Of a DNA stretch of 64,000 nucleotides, positions 1 through 11,861 are shown piece by piece. Numbering within the stretch: the first letter of the stretch is position 1; each line of letters starts with the position of its first letter. A program made the translations under genes and the position numbers. Source of the stretch: Myrica gale (Eukaryota; Streptophyta; Magnoliopsida; Fagales; Myricaceae); the NCBI GenBank assembly GCA_963930655.1, contig OZ005610.1, forward strand, positions 20,281,001-20,345,000, written 5' to 3'. The notes under the pieces are model-generated. The model did no database searches. It was not told the origin of the DNA and was given only the letters and a program-made list of their open reading frames with translations.

Positions 1-329
1 TCCTAAAGAATTTCAAGAATGACAAATATAATTGCCAATGGGGTGCTTTCTGGAGGTTGAATGTATCATATATTGAGCTTGTTTGTCACCACATTCTTTT
101 TGTTATTGACTAAGTTGCTGGACATGATGATTTTAAATGTTGCGGATTTTGATTCCCTTACATAGTTTTTCATAACTGCATGCCGTCCTCCCTTTGTTTG
201 TCTCGGGATTCTCTTACTTGATGTTGAGTAAAGTCACGTTATCTTCAGATACGTATATCCTGTATACAATTTGTACTTCACACTGTTCCAGTTGTTGGCT
301 TGTGTTTTGACATTAAGATGCTTTTCCAG

Positions 330-1696
330 GTCCTAAGACAGTGAAACTTTATTCAAATAAGGAGCACATGGGGTTCGGGTATAGTTTGAGGATGTTTACT
401 TGTTTATATTATATTTAGTGAGCAACGCTGGTATTGACTCATGACTGTACTTCACACAATGGTAATGGCAGTAATGTCAGTGACTTCCCTCCAAGCGACA
501 CGGCTGTTCTAACCCCAGATAATCTCAAGGTTGGGTTTTCGTCCCTTTGCTTGCTACTTCAAGGGTGTTCCTGCTAACAATCAATATATGTCAAGACACT
601 TAAACAAGTATATATGAATGAAATATTGTATGTAATTTTCTCTTGGAATATATCCTTTACTGTAATACTTTTGCAGGGGAAGCCTGTGGTTCTGAAGTAT
701 GTCAAATTTCAAAATGTTCGTAGGTATGCAAATCTCTGTTCTTGTGAGGTTTTTTTTTTCTACCTTATTTTGCTTTGTAGTAACAATAATTAAATGATGT
801 CTCTCCATGATTTTGGATCAGCTTGACAATTTTTATTGAGGATAATCAAACTGGTTCTGACATCTCAAAAGTTCAAAAGATTGCTCTGATTGGAACAACG
901 TGAGTTTTCAACCATATCACTTTGTATTCCCTCTGCCTTGCTTTTTCTTTGTTACATTTATTTATTTCCCTTTTCTGCTCTTTTCACTTCAATTACTTTT
1001 GATTGGTTCTCGTGTCTGATGGAGATCTTTATGTTCCAGACCATATGAAAATATAGAATGTAATGTTTAATACCAAATTACTGTTGTCAGTATTCCATTT
1101 GATGGAATAGTCAGCCTTGAACCTCCATAAAATAAGTGAATAAGAGATATAAAAATATATGAACAGCACAAGTTGGAACTACATGGAGTTTATGTGTGTG
1201 CGTGAGTGTGTGTTTACAGGTGTACTTGTTGAGTATGTTTGTTTTCACTAACCTTCAAAAGCATAAAGTGGTTAGAAACTTGTCCACTAAAGAAAGGGGT
1301 TTTTGCCAATGCAGTTTTGAGTGATAAAATGGTATCAAGGTTCTTAAAGGGCTAAATATGCAGGAATAGAGTATATGATAGTCGATTTGAACCTGTCAAC
1401 AGTTTGACAGATCCCATTACGTCTTGCCTAACATTTTTGGTTGTATCATTAGATGTTGGGATAAATTAGGATTCGTTATCTCCCTGACATTCTATCACTT
1501 GTTAGTTGCTATATTCGTTGAGCTATCACTTACTTTCCTGCTTCATTCTTCTATGGTTTAGGAGATTGTGATCTATTTTATTTTCTACATGTATCAGTGA
1601 TATATAAAGCACATGAATCTCGTAATATTTGTCCTGTACTGCAGGGTGGAGACAACAGACATGAAGGGTTTGAAGAAGATTGAGGATAATCATTGA
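330..1696 (+). CDS. PITH (DUF1000) domain protein, last five exons
   Basis: Five exons can be read: 330-378, 472-529, 677-723, 822-899 and 1645-1696 (TGA at 1694-1696). All have GT..AG introns and their phases join into one open frame of about 94 residues. The product reads [16 protein letters not shown], then [48 protein letters not shown] and ends [16 protein letters not shown]. This is the C-terminal half of the PITH domain, found in plant At3g04780-like proteins and in the thioredoxin-like TXNL1/PITHD1 family, which associates with the 26S proteasome in animals and fungi. A plant role is inferred only. The first exons lie left of the window. No damage is visible in the part present. The 745-bp last intron (900-1644) has no recognisable insertion. 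Confidence 0.93.
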
Positions 1697-2668
1697 CCCT
1701 GGAAAGATAAAATTTAGAAGTGGATGATACATGCATTTCAATCGATAGGAAAGCATGTTTAAACTGTTCATTTTATTTGTACCAATTTTTGATGTAATCT
1801 AAAACATAGAACGGCCTCATGCATGGAAGGTTGTGTTCTTTCAATGTCAATTTCATCTCTTGAGACATTTGTGACCCCGTTTATCTATTGTTAGTTTAAT
1901 GGACTAATGCATTTCAAATACATATAAGTTCTGTTGAGGATTGGTGTTTGCATACCAAAATTTTGGCCATGTTTTATGAGAATTGGTGAAAAGTGGATTT
2001 AATTTTATGAGAATTGGTGATAAAGTGACGAAAGAGATTATTTGAATGAATTTTTTTATGTTTATTGTAATATAAATATATAACTTGATGGGGATAGATT
2101 ATTTTATATTTATTTTATTAAATCAAAATTTTGATATGACCAAATATTTGGGACGCAAACACCTGTGTCTTTTGAAGCTGTTTCAAGCTGTGATCCTTTA
2201 CTGGATGGTCCGCATTAATGGTTGGAGGCTCGTTCAAATTATTCGAGTTTGAGCCGATTCAATGTCAGTTTGGGTTGCAGAAGAACCCACGGAGAGTTTT
2301 TATGACCTGTCGGGTTGGTGGTGGGTTGGAAGTTGCTTAGTGAAATGAGTTTCAGAAACAGGGGGAAGAAACCGATGAAGAATATGTTTCGAGGATTGAA
2401 TTGGGAAAAAGGAAATCTGCTGAAAATCCTTCTCCTATATGTATAACGTGACGTTGTCTTCATTCAATCTCCGAAACTTTATTTTGCCTTTTCTTTCCCA
2501 AGAACATTCTCGAGAACCAAACTTCTGGCAACTGGGAAAGAGCCGGTGATAAAAAAGAGAGAGAGAATTAATTAGCACAGACGTTATTGTTTTTATTGTT
2601 AAACACATGCAACTTCATATGACAACATAATAATTATTATACTGATAAATGTATAGCCAGACGCATTT
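1697..2668. other. Intergenic, 3' flank of the PITH gene and of the GLP gene
   Basis: AT-rich sequence with no supported gene. The 3' UTR of the PITH gene probably covers the first 100-150 bases. A short imperfect direct repeat (unit about 34 bp, around 1975-2022) contains the words TTTATGAGAATTGGTGA twice. The small ORFs here lack homology that I can recognise. Confidence 0.5.
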
Positions 2669-3316
2669 TCAATGCGATCCTCTTTGGAATACAGAGAGAG
2701 AGAGGAGTCGCCCCATTAGCTTGACTGATAAATCTGAATCAGGCTCGAACATTGCATCAGCGATGCTCACCAGCCCTGGATTCTGGCTACTAAGCACTGA
2801 GAAAATGGTAGCAAGCTCATACCCAGCATTGATGCAAAAGTGGAGCAGCCCCTGTGGAAACACAAATACATCACCTTCCCTAAGAACTTTCTGGAACAGT
2901 TGGTTTCTGGTATCAACAAATCCAGCTATAACAACACCCTTGCTGACGAAGAACATCTCAGAAGCCCTTGGGTGGGAGTGGGGCATTACCAAGCCATCCT
3001 CTTCTAGATCAGTTCTAGCCAATGAGAGGCCAAGCGTATTCAGGCCTGGTAAATCTGAAGCGGTGACAATGGTCAGGGAGGAACGGTAAAAGTTGCCTGT
3101 GTTGCCGGCATGGTTAAGATTTGAAGTCTTGAAATCAGAAGCATTGACGTTGGCTGGATTCTTGCAAGTAAAGCCGTTGATGAAGATGGTCTGTCTTCCT
3201 GCTCCTGGTTTAGACGTTGGGCAAGTGTCATGGAGATTATCATAATCCTGCAGGGAAATTCTGAAGCAACTAAAGATGACAAGCATACTGGTAATGTGAA
3301 AGGGAAGATAAGTCAT
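2669..3316 (-). CDS. Germin-like protein (secreted cupin)
   Basis: Single-exon ORF of 215 residues, the usual length of plant germin-like proteins (about 210-230). Residues 1-22 form a hydrophobic signal peptide. Two Cys of the conserved disulfide are at 32 and 51 (DTCPTSKP and GFTCKNPAN). Cupin motif 1 is GLVMPHSHPRASEMFFVSKG, with metal-binding His113, His115 and Glu120. Cupin motif 2 is GDVFVFPQGLLHFCINAG, with the third His at 159. All four metal ligands are present. Family members are apoplastic Mn-binding proteins, often with superoxide dismutase activity and sometimes oxalate oxidase, linked to wall and defence responses. Which activity applies cannot be read from sequence. The first Met is chosen because it starts the signal peptide and sits about 42 bases below a TATA box. 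An antisense ORF at 2649-3089 is a shadow. Confidence 0.93.
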   Translation of the reverse strand: MTYLPFHITSMLVIFSCFRISLQDYDNLHDTCPTSKPGAGRQTIFINGFTCKNPANVNASDFKTSNLNHAGNTGNFYRSSLTIVTASDLPGLNTLGLSLARTDLEEDGLVMPHSHPRASEMFFVSKGVVIAGFVDTRNQLFQKVLREGDVFVFPQGLLHFCINAGYELATIFSVLSSQNPGLVSIADAMFEPDSDLSVKLMGRLLSLSVFQRGSH

Positions 3317-3357
3317 CTCTGGTTGCTATTGTGAAGTTCTGACTGACTTGTTGGGTC

Positions 3358-3365
3358 TTTTTATA
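3358..3365 (-). promoter_or_regulatory. TATA box of the germin-like gene
   Basis: On the minus strand the word TATAAAAA lies 42-49 bases upstream of the GLP start codon. The spacing fits a short 5' leader. Confidence 0.6.
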
Positions 3366-3369
3366 TTAC

Positions 3370-4797
3370 ATGTGTACACAACCCCTTGAGGTTGCCAGAA
3401 ATGCAAGTCACATTAAGGCTTTGACTTCATTGCTGGATTTCGAATAGATTATTTTGTACGAAGAACATGCTTTAAAGAAAGATTATCCCAATCTACTGGA
3501 CGAGTAGGCTGCCTAAACATCCTTACGCTTGAAATACCAATGACTATTTTGGACCGACGTTGCAACCTCTTTATATTGCAGGTCGGCGATGGACAATTCA
3601 ATCATGGACCCCAGAGAAAGACTTTGGTCTCGGCCTTCTAGAGTCTTTGCCCGAATGCCTCTTTACTTTAGTATGGTCTAGTCTTTCCAATGCCTCCTTC
3701 CTTGCAGTTGCCGCCAACGTACGCTACTAGGAGAGTAAGCAAGCAAATGGGTAGTGCGATTAGGGATGCAGAGGAGCTATTATTGCCCAGCTTGCTAACC
3801 TAATTCAGCACCGGGTTCGAAGGAATCTCTCCACTCATTTCATTCATTCAGTGCCTGCGGTGAGGCGCAAGCCGCGCGCAACCCACGACAAAGGGGGAAA
3901 ATAGACTTGAGAAGGTTAGGCTCGCAGCTTCGCCAGAAGCGAGTTGGAAGATTTCTGGATTCCGAAATGGGGTAGATGATTGCTGAATTCAGAATTCTTT
4001 CATCACTTGCACATAACCTCCTTTTGCGCTGACTGCTTTTCTTCTTTTCCTCGATTTCCTCTAGTTACCAGCAATCTACAAAATCCTATGTATTCGCTAA
4101 CGACACCTCCAACTCTATCCTGATCTGGACATGCTGGAAAGTTTAGCTATCTAATGTGAATCATAAGACAACTTTGAAATATTTGAACCGATGAGAATCT
4201 GCATGAGACGCAACTTGAAACAACATAACCCAGTAACAGTGATAAAAAGCAGAACCAGTTTATGAACAGCATCTAGTGTTCTTGGCGGGCATGCAGAATG
4301 GAGTCTCAATTATTGCAAAAAAGTGGATAATCGAAGGGTCCAATTTCGGCAACTTATGATTGTGCCTCATCCACTCCTGGACCATCTGCCACAATCTATT
4401 TGATGGCTCTGCACTCAACTCAAAAGATACTTGTGCAGGATGCCAGTGTTCTAAGAAGCCAATTCCATCAAGGTGCTATTAAAGTTTTCCTTAGATTCCA
4501 TGTCTCACGGTACCACAAGCACACGTTTGTTTCCTTTGATTTTAGCAGTATGACGCAAATGAATGCAAGGTCAGATGAAGAGAAAAGATAACTAGTACAC
4601 ATGAGAAACTTTCTGAGCAGTCATGCACATCAGCATATGCATTATAAAAGCCTTATCCATGTAGGTGAAAATACATCACACAATAAAGTCAAATGTAATA
4701 CAACAGGCAGCAGTACTTGGATTTCAATATCTGACCCTGGGGCTACTGGCGACACAGTGAGGTGAGAAAGTACACATTGAAGACATCCTGTTGAATT
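3370..4797. other. Intergenic region between GLP and IPK2 genes
   Basis: No gene is supported. The right end (about 4620-4797) is presumably the 3' UTR of the minus-strand kinase gene. The ORF at 4400-4591 has no recognisable family and no splice context. Confidence 0.45.
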
Positions 4798-5703
4798 TTA
4801 AGAGGCACAATTGGTACAAGCATGGTCATTGTTCGGCTGTTGAAAGGAAGTTGCATTCTCACCTGTGCTAGTCAGAATCTCTGAGATAAACTTAATCAAA
4901 GAGCATAGCCCACCCAAGAAGTTATGATCAATAACACCCTTCCCTTCCATGACATGTGCAAAATCAATAAGCTTAACTTCAACACAGGAACTCGCTCCTT
5001 TAACCACTGCTTTCTTATCATATACCATAAGAACCGAACAAGAAGTGAAGTGATAAATGGTTTGATCCTTAAACCATTCTTTGAGCTCTACTAATTGTGC
5101 CAAAATTCCAGCAGAACCACCATAAACAGTTGATGCAAACAGGTTATCAGGGTCGACGCCTGAATCTGCAGATGAGTTAGAAGAAACAAACTTCCTCAGA
5201 ACTAACCTAACATCCTCAGCAGAAAATTTCAGGACAAGCTTCCTATCCGGCTTCCAGAATCCAGATTGTTCGCTCTCATGTAACTGCAACCCAGATATCC
5301 TAAACCCCAATGCAGGGCTTGTTGTTTCTCGGTCTTTCTTAAAGCACCTTTGGATATAGTCCTCCGACGCTTGAGGGTACCATGTTCTGGATCCAATCTT
5401 AATGTCTATGAGAGACGGATTAAGATGACTCGAGACAAAGTCTTGCAACACAAGATGAGGAAGAAGGCCAGACCCATCAGAGGCTTCTATAAGTTGAGTC
5501 TCATAAAAAATGGGGAAAAATCTCCGGATATGATCTGGAATCTTAGTGTTAGAAGAGAATGAAGTATAAAAGTCCACCTCGTTGGACCCACGTCCATCCT
5601 TTTGAAGAGGCTTGTAGAAGCGCCCTGCATCATCTATCAAAGGACCGAGCTTCCCATCAAGGGCCTGATGGCCAGCAACCTGATGTTCTGGGACCTTAAG
5701 CAT
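4798..5703 (-). CDS. IPK2: Inositol polyphosphate multikinase (IPK2 type)
   Basis: Single-exon ORF of 301 residues, matching the roughly 285-300 aa of plant IPK2 proteins. The family signature PxxxDxKxG reads PSLIDIKIG at residues 96-104. The SLL-type segment is SCSVLMVYD at 221-229. The catalytic IDF motif, followed by AHV, is at 246-248. The N-terminal GHQALDGKLGPLIDDAGRFY region is also typical. Plant IPK2 is a nuclear and cytosolic 6-/3-kinase that converts Ins(1,4,5)P3 stepwise to Ins(1,3,4,5,6)P5 on the way to phytate and signalling inositol phosphates. Plant members have an uninterrupted coding exon, as here, often preceded by a 5' UTR intron. I could not place that intron. No stops, frameshifts or missing key residues are visible. 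Confidence 0.95.
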   Translation of the reverse strand: MLKVPEHQVAGHQALDGKLGPLIDDAGRFYKPLQKDGRGSNEVDFYTSFSSNTKIPDHIRRFFPIFYETQLIEASDGSGLLPHLVLQDFVSSHLNPSLIDIKIGSRTWYPQASEDYIQRCFKKDRETTSPALGFRISGLQLHESEQSGFWKPDRKLVLKFSAEDVRLVLRKFVSSNSSADSGVDPDNLFASTVYGGSAGILAQLVELKEWFKDQTIYHFTSCSVLMVYDKKAVVKGASSCVEVKLIDFAHVMEGKGVIDHNFLGGLCSLIKFISEILTSTGENATSFQQPNNDHACTNCAS

Positions 5704-7585
5704 GGTATAGAGAATACAAACCTCACAGCAAAGTCACTATTTATCCTCTTCAGATATATTTTCCTGTGTTCAGACTTTTATCAGATTCAACCAAATATAA
5801 AAGAAGAGCCTCCAGCAGATTCAACTCCAAGGTCTAAATAGCTACCAGAAATCCACTTTTTGGGTATGTACAACTGCTACACATCTTATAAACAAAAGTT
5901 TATGAAAACAGTGTTATGGCAATGGCAATGGTCTCCATGTATGGCCACCGAGAAAATTTTGAGCTCCTATTATTGAAAATAAAGGAAGGAAAACACAGTA
6001 ACCTAGTTAATAATAATATCCCTCGTGTCAAATATTGAATTGCAGAGGAGACAAAGAAAGCAAGAAGCTGAGGATAAACTCTGCAAATGACATTACTTGA
6101 GCTTATAGTCTACACGAACTAAGAGTTGTACATACAAGTCTTGAACTGAACTGACTTGCAAAACTAATTTCTAACAACTTAACAACCAAACCTCCAGCTC
6201 ATCAATAGTTTCCTTATATATTACAACTCAGCTTAACAAAACACTTTGTTTAATACCTTGTCAGTAAAGACATCGGTTTCTAACTCTTATTGTGTTATAA
6301 TGGACCTTATTGATGGAAAACAAAGCATCAACAATCACAAACCCTTCCAAACATCCATCCACCACCAAGGGGGTTGCCCTGAGAGGAATTATATCAATTT
6401 GCAATTTTGTTTTCAGATGTTTTTTTCGTTTTTGCTAGAGTAGCACTTAATTTTTGGATCAACCGGCTACAGGCGTAGAAAAGGGGTCGATCCATCATCT
6501 ACCGCTCTGGGAAAGAGGTGGATCCGATCTTTCCTCGCGCACGCAGAGGCCTCTACCTCATGCGGGGGAGGATAGGCCCCAATGCACGGTACAGACGCCT
6601 TGCGCGGTGGAGGGGGAAGGGTCGATCTTTTTCTGTCTCCATAATACATTTCTTTAGCTACAGGGACCAAACAATTGTTTAGACAGTCCAAATTGTCCGC
6701 AGAGAAAAACCAATCCCAATAGCAAACTAATAAAAACAGAACAAAAAAGAAGGCCATCCTTCCCGTTCATGAAAAATAAGGGCTTTTGAATCCTACCGAA
6801 TAAGACGCCTCAGTAAAATTCCATTCAGTTCAGTGTCTAGAGAATATGAATCGTACGAATCGCAATAATCAGACACCAAAAACTTTTTTTCTAAGAAATG
6901 GAGGAATACGACAATGAAATACAAAAAGAGTACCTTTTGTGGCCGCAGATCGGAACAGGATCTAACTTTCAACCCAATTCTATCCGGTGCACTGCTACAC
7001 ATAATCACCAACTATTTCTTTTTTTCCTTGGCAAATTGGGGGATTTGATCCCGAATCAGGACCCACTACAAAGGAGGAGACGTCAACCGAGCCAAAGCTC
7101 GCACAAGCATAATCACCAATTAGTCCAAAGACAAATAAAAGGCCGGGGGTGTCGACGTGGGTGACGCGCGGGTATTTCAGGCAATTTAAACCACAGCTTT
7201 CTTTTCTTTTTCTTTTTTGCTAAACTTAAAGCTAAGCTGCAATTTTTTTTAATAATTATACTGGCCATATTCTTATTGTAAAAATATTCCAAAATCTAAT
7301 GAATACAACAAATTCATACATTTAATACAAATTTTAATAAATTTTTACACAAACTTGAATAAAATTTTAATATAAAATTCTAACAAATATTCTCTTTATA
7401 TATTTTTTCATCAAACTCTAATATTTTTTAATTAAAAAATTACATCAAATCATCTATTTTTACGAACTTAGTACAAATTAAATATCTTTAAAATTTTCAC
7501 TAATTTTTACACAAAAATATATAAAATTTCGATTTACATAAATATTCGCAATTCAATCGAAAATTCTAAAACTCTTACAATTTTT
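5704..7585. other. Upstream region of the IPK2 gene
   Basis: This stretch should hold the promoter and 5' leader of the minus-strand IPK2 gene. It contains an isolated GC-rich block at about 6470-6625 in an otherwise AT-rich setting. A second small GC-rich patch is at about 7140-7175. A very AT-rich stretch follows at 7200-7560. No ORF here has a recognisable family. Confidence 0.45.
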
Positions 7586-7983
7586 ATAGAATGGAACATT
7601 CCCGGTGTAGGCTTCCTTCTGAATCTGATGCACGCGGGTTCCAAAAGAAACAAAAATAATGGAACAGAATTGCAAACTATGGGAATAATATTCAGAACTT
7701 GAATCATTAATGGAACAGAATTGCAAACTATGAGAAAATGGTACCCTTATATTTTCTCCCAGCTGCAATGAATTTCTTGAACTCCCTTTTTTCCCTCTGA
7801 AGATAACCAGAACTCGTAACATTTATTGTTTTATGTAGTGCGAAGAGGTGCAGCAATCATCGTCCACGACTGTGTTTAGTAAAAGTGATACAAATTTTGT
7901 ACATAAGAATCCAGGAGACTAATGAAACAAACAATGGGCCAAAATGAATCTGCCCATATCTGTATATAAGTATGTCAAAAGTA
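7586..7983. repeat. Diverged copy of the 3' flank of the EGF-like gene
   Basis: Two blocks match the region flanking Copia element 2. Bases 7626-7690 (core AAAGAAACAAAAATAATG, then a GAATT..CAAA.TATGGGAA pattern) match 30425-30455 joined to 35708-35733. Bases 7854-7983 (CAATCATC, ACATAAGAATCCAGGAGACT, AATGAATCTGCC) match 35941-36080. In the second location this is the sequence just downstream of the EGF-like gene. The coding part of that gene is absent here, so this is the remnant of a duplication. It also contains a small internal direct repeat, TGGAACAGAATTGCAAACTATG, at about 7660 and 7711. Confidence 0.7.
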
Positions 7984-8105
7984 TTAAAAAAGTATAGACT
8001 TTTTAGGTGAAGAATTTGAATTATATAGACAGATCCTATATATATACAAGGAAATAAGCTAACTGATAAACACCGTTGTTATCCTATAAGCAAGAAAAGA
8101 AATAA

Positions 8106-8199
8106 TACAGCCAATATTCAAAACAACAAATAATCTAAAATCAAGGGAAGAATCTTTCCCTATCAAGAGTTTGCTTTTCGAGAATATGCTGGATGGTAT
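8106..8199 (+). pseudogene. NBS-LRR gene remnant, left part (LRR region)
   Basis: Read in frame (AAA GAA ATA ATA ...) this gives PIFKTTNNLKSREESF, then PIKSLLFENMLDG. That pattern precedes an LRR in plant CC-NBS-LRR (RPP13-like) resistance proteins, where FENM is a common word. The frame stops abruptly at the Copia insertion. It continues without frame loss at 12940 once one copy of the 5-bp target duplication is dropped. No NB-ARC domain is found in the window, so this is a fragment, not a working resistance gene. Confidence 0.72.
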
Positions 8200-8555
8200 T
8201 GTAAGAACTGAAAAAAAATATAAACTAAAATAATATCTTTTACCTCCATTTGTGCTTGAACAACTAGGATACCTACAAAAGATAATAGAGTTTTCTTTAG
8301 GGGAGAGACTTCTAGTCTTAGCCTTAGAACTTTGTGGGTAGTTTTAATGGAAAACACAAGCTCCTTTATATAGGCAAGACTAGAGACCCTCACTTATTAT
8401 TCCTACAACTTTTAGGCTACTCTTATTATTCCATCCAGAATATCAAGAGTTAGTCACCTTATGATTAAGGACAATTACCTATCATCAATAGATGAAGTGA
8501 ACCACTTTGTGGAAGATCAATGATTTTCTAAGGAAAACCAACAGTTCTTCCAACA
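8200..8555 (-). repeat. Copia 1 3' LTR
   Basis: Matches 12551-12934 over its whole length with point changes and a few indels. It is shorter because it lacks a segment of about 20 bases near the TGTTGG end. The outer edge meets the TSD GGTAT. Confidence 0.9.
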
Positions 8556-8570
8556 TTCTCCCACTTACTT
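8556..8570 (-). other. Copia 1 polypurine tract
   Basis: On the minus strand AAGTGGGAGAA lies immediately before the TGTTGG start of the 3' LTR. This is where plus-strand priming occurs in LTR retrotransposons. Confidence 0.75.
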
Positions 8571-8779
8571 TACTTAATAGGTAAAACTTAAATAGCTAAA
8601 ATAAATGCCCTTAAATACTGACAAGGTATCCTACTTATGAACCATGTCGGTATTGCTCTATGTAATGAGCATTTCCCTTCCATGTGTCATGATAAATGGT
8701 ATCCCTTAACATTCTTTATGAATAACTAATAAAAGTTACTCGGGTCCAACTAAATCACCCAATGGACATAACGAATTCG

Positions 8780-9793
8780 TTACTTTATGAGCAATATTGA
8801 AACTGAATTCAGCTTTATTCTTAGCGAAACACATAGCAGCATGAGAGAGATTACAACCATACTCTCCACATGACCCTGAAACTGTTTTACCAATAGACCT
8901 TTGGTCATTGGATCGACTATTATCAAAATTGTACTGGTGTGCTCAATATACACCACATTATTTTTTATGCTTTCTCTCACACTTTATGTCGATATGATTG
9001 CTTCTGCTTCCACTGTTATTATTCTTTGAGAAAAATACGGCAGTCGTATTATCACAAAGAATCCTTATTGGTCTTTCAATGGAATCGACAACTTTAAAAC
9101 CACAAATGAAATTCTTCAACCATATGGCTTGTGTCGTTGCTTCATAGCACACAATAAATTCTGCCTCCATATTAGACATAGCAATTATAGTTTGCTTTGT
9201 ACTCTTCTAAGATATAGCTCCTCCAACAAGAAGAAAGATATATCCAGAGATAGACTTTCCGGTGTCTACACAATTGGCAAAATCTGAATCTGAATAGCCA
9301 ACCACTTGCAAATTTTGTGTATGCCTGTAGGTTAGCATGTAGTCCTTGGTTCTTTACAAATATCGCATTACTTTCTTTACAGCTACCCAATATTGAAGAC
9401 CAGGGTTACTTTGATAATGACCCAACAATCCAACTACCAGACATATGTCTGGACGGGTGCAAACTTAAGCATACATCAAGCTACCCACTGCAGATGCGTA
9501 AGGCACAATGTTCATCTGCTCTTGCTCCAATGCATGCATTTTGAGGTGATTGACCTTTATGAAATTTATCACCTTTGATTATGGGAGCTACAGAGTCTTT
9601 ACAATCTTTTCATACCGAATCTCTGTAAATTTTTTTCGATGTAGGCCTTTTGAGACATTCCTAAGACTCTTTGTGTCATGTCTCTTTGAATCTCTATGCC
9701 AATGACATAAGAGATTTCACTCATATCCTTCATCTCGAAGTTTTGAGAGAGAAATTGTTGTCTCATATAATAATCACAAATCACTGCTTGCAA
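8780..9793 (-). pseudogene. Copia 1 reverse transcriptase C-terminal part and RNase H
   Basis: Broken frames on the minus strand give, in element order, FEMKDMSEISYVIGIEIQRD (RT), then VVGYSDSDFANCVDTGKSISGY, SMSNMEAEFIVCYEATTQA and an ILCDNTTAVFFSKN segment ending in HIDIKCE. These are the RT tail and RNase H of Copia polyproteins. The DSDFA and DN words of the RNase H active site survive. Stops and frameshifts separate the blocks (9793-9599, 9390-9172, 9179-8958, 8980-8780). Confidence 0.85.
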
Positions 9794-10514
9794 GAAGAAT
9801 ATTGTCTACATATAGGACTAAGAAAATGTATTTGCTCCTACTGACCTTGAGGTATAAACATTGATCAACAAGATTCTTGACAAAACCATTACCTCTTGAG
9901 GATACACACTCCCACTAGGTTCAACATCCCCAAGAAACTTTGAATTCTTAGAGTCGACAATTCTAAAGCTATGACTGGGACAATAAAATCTGTATCATTT
10001 GGAGTTAATGGGATACCCAATAAAGAAACCGCTAGTTGTCCTTGGGTCTAACTTCTTTATGTTAGGATTATAAATCCTAACTTCAGCAGGGACAACCTCA
10101 TATGTTTATATGATTTAAGATAGATTTCCACCATTTCCACAACTTGAAAGGTGTTTTATGGACAGACTTAGATGAAACCATATTCAATATATACACTCTT
10201 GTTTTAAGAGCTTCACTCCATAAGGAAAGTTACATATTAGATTTATTAATCATGCTCCTAACCATATCTATTAGCATACGATTCCTTCTCTCTGCAACAC
10301 CATTTTGTTGTGGTGCCAGACATTGTGTATTGGGCAACAATGCCTTCCTCCTAAAGAAAAATTGCAAATGGACCTTTCATTTGTCCATGTTTTGTGTACC
10401 TACCATAATACTCCCCTCCTCTATCAGATCTGACGATCTTGATTTTCTTTTCACTTTGGTTCTCTACTTCTGCTTTACAGGCTTTGAAAACATATAATTC
10501 TTGTGTCTTCTCAT

Positions 10515-10700
10515 TCAAAAGATAGAGGTATACATATACTGAGAATAGTCGTCAATAAATGAGATAAAATATCTTTGATCATTCAGGCAAGGAGTAGGAA
10601 ATGGTCCACATATATTTGTGTGTATAATCTCAAGAACACTTGTGTTCCTCCTTGAACCTTTTGAATTTTTGTTGGTCTGCTTCCCCTTTATGCAGTCCAC
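10515..10700 (-). pseudogene. Copia 1 integrase fragment
   Basis: The minus-strand frame gives KGKQTNKNSKGSRR, then LEIIHTNICGPF followed by QRYFISFIDDYSQYMY. The H(S/T)D-like CGPF block and the FIDDYS(R/Q) block are landmarks of the Copia integrase core. The first catalytic Asp block reads HTNICGP instead of the usual HTDICGP, a further sign of decay. Degenerate RT sequence lies between this and 9793. Confidence 0.8.
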
Positions 10701-11453
10701 ACAATTCTTGAAGTAAAAAAAATCGAGATCCTATAAGATCTCTTCTTCTACTAACCATTTCATCCTCTCTATAGAGATGTGTCACAATCTCTTGTGCCAT
10801 AGTAGAGAAGATTTTTCATTCAAAATGTTTCTTTTAATACCAATTGTATGAATTAAGAGATAGTTTTCCTCAAAATCAGGATGAATATCTCATTTGAACA
10901 AGTTATCAACTAAAGTTCAAGAACCAACATAAATTTTATTCTTAAAAATAGTCATTGTATTCTACAAAAGAAAATTATAACCTTTGATAATAAATTTGGA
11001 AACAAAAATTAAATTTCTAGTAAATTTTGGAATGTAAAAAAATCAATTAGATCCAAAACATGTCTCGATTTAAGAATCACTCTAAAAACTCCAACTGCAG
11101 CAACTTGTAAACGCCCTTTATTTCCAGTGAAAACACAAAGTTCACTTGTTTGTTTACATCGCCCTCTTTCTAGCTAAAGAAGCATGTCACCTTTTTGCCA
11201 TTGGATTTTGGTGGCACATTATGCTTCCTTTTCTTTTGAGGTCTATAACAGCCTTTCTCGGTCTTAGCTTTATCATTCACGGCCATATTTGCACGTTATG
11301 GTCAATCATGTTTCATTCTTTTCTCTTATGTGTGTTATAAAAAATCTTGAAAGGTCCATACTTAGATGGAAGTGAGTCAAGAATGAAATGAACCAAGAAC
11401 GACTCAAATATCTCTATCTTTAAGCCCTTAAGTTGAGAAACAATGTCTCTCAT

Positions 11454-11861
11454 TTATGTAATGTATGCATGCATACCTTTAGAACTGCTAAAAGCTTTGC
11501 TAGTGAATTGTTTTAATAAGCGTGCTAGCCAAAGCCTTGTTAGAGCGAACAAATTGTTCATCAACTGCTTGATTATAGTGCAGTCACTGATGGAACATCT
11601 AATGTTCTTACTCACACGAGACTTTATGAGCATTAGACTTAGGCGATTAGATTGTTCCCACCAGTTATACTTTTCAATGACTTCTTGTGCATCCATATCT
11701 GTGGGAGCAGGCGGTTGCTCCTCACGGAGTGCACAATCAAGGTCCATATATCCCAAGGAAAAATGGACCGAATCTTTCCAGTCATAAAAATTAGTACCAT
11801 CAAGGATTAGAATAAAATAAACACCATCTCTTAAGAATTGTTCAATAACTACAAAAACCAA
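11454..11861 (-). pseudogene. Copia 1 gag fragment
   Basis: An ORF of 135 residues reads LDGTNFYDWKDSVHFSLGYM and later WEQSNRLSLMLIK. This is the N-terminal gag pattern (L.G.NY..W...M...L) of plant Copia elements. The zinc knuckle and protease were not recovered in frame. Confidence 0.8.

Noticed and set aside
2649..3089. 146-codon plus-strand ORF
   Set aside because: Exact antisense of the germin-like gene, which has all cupin motifs.
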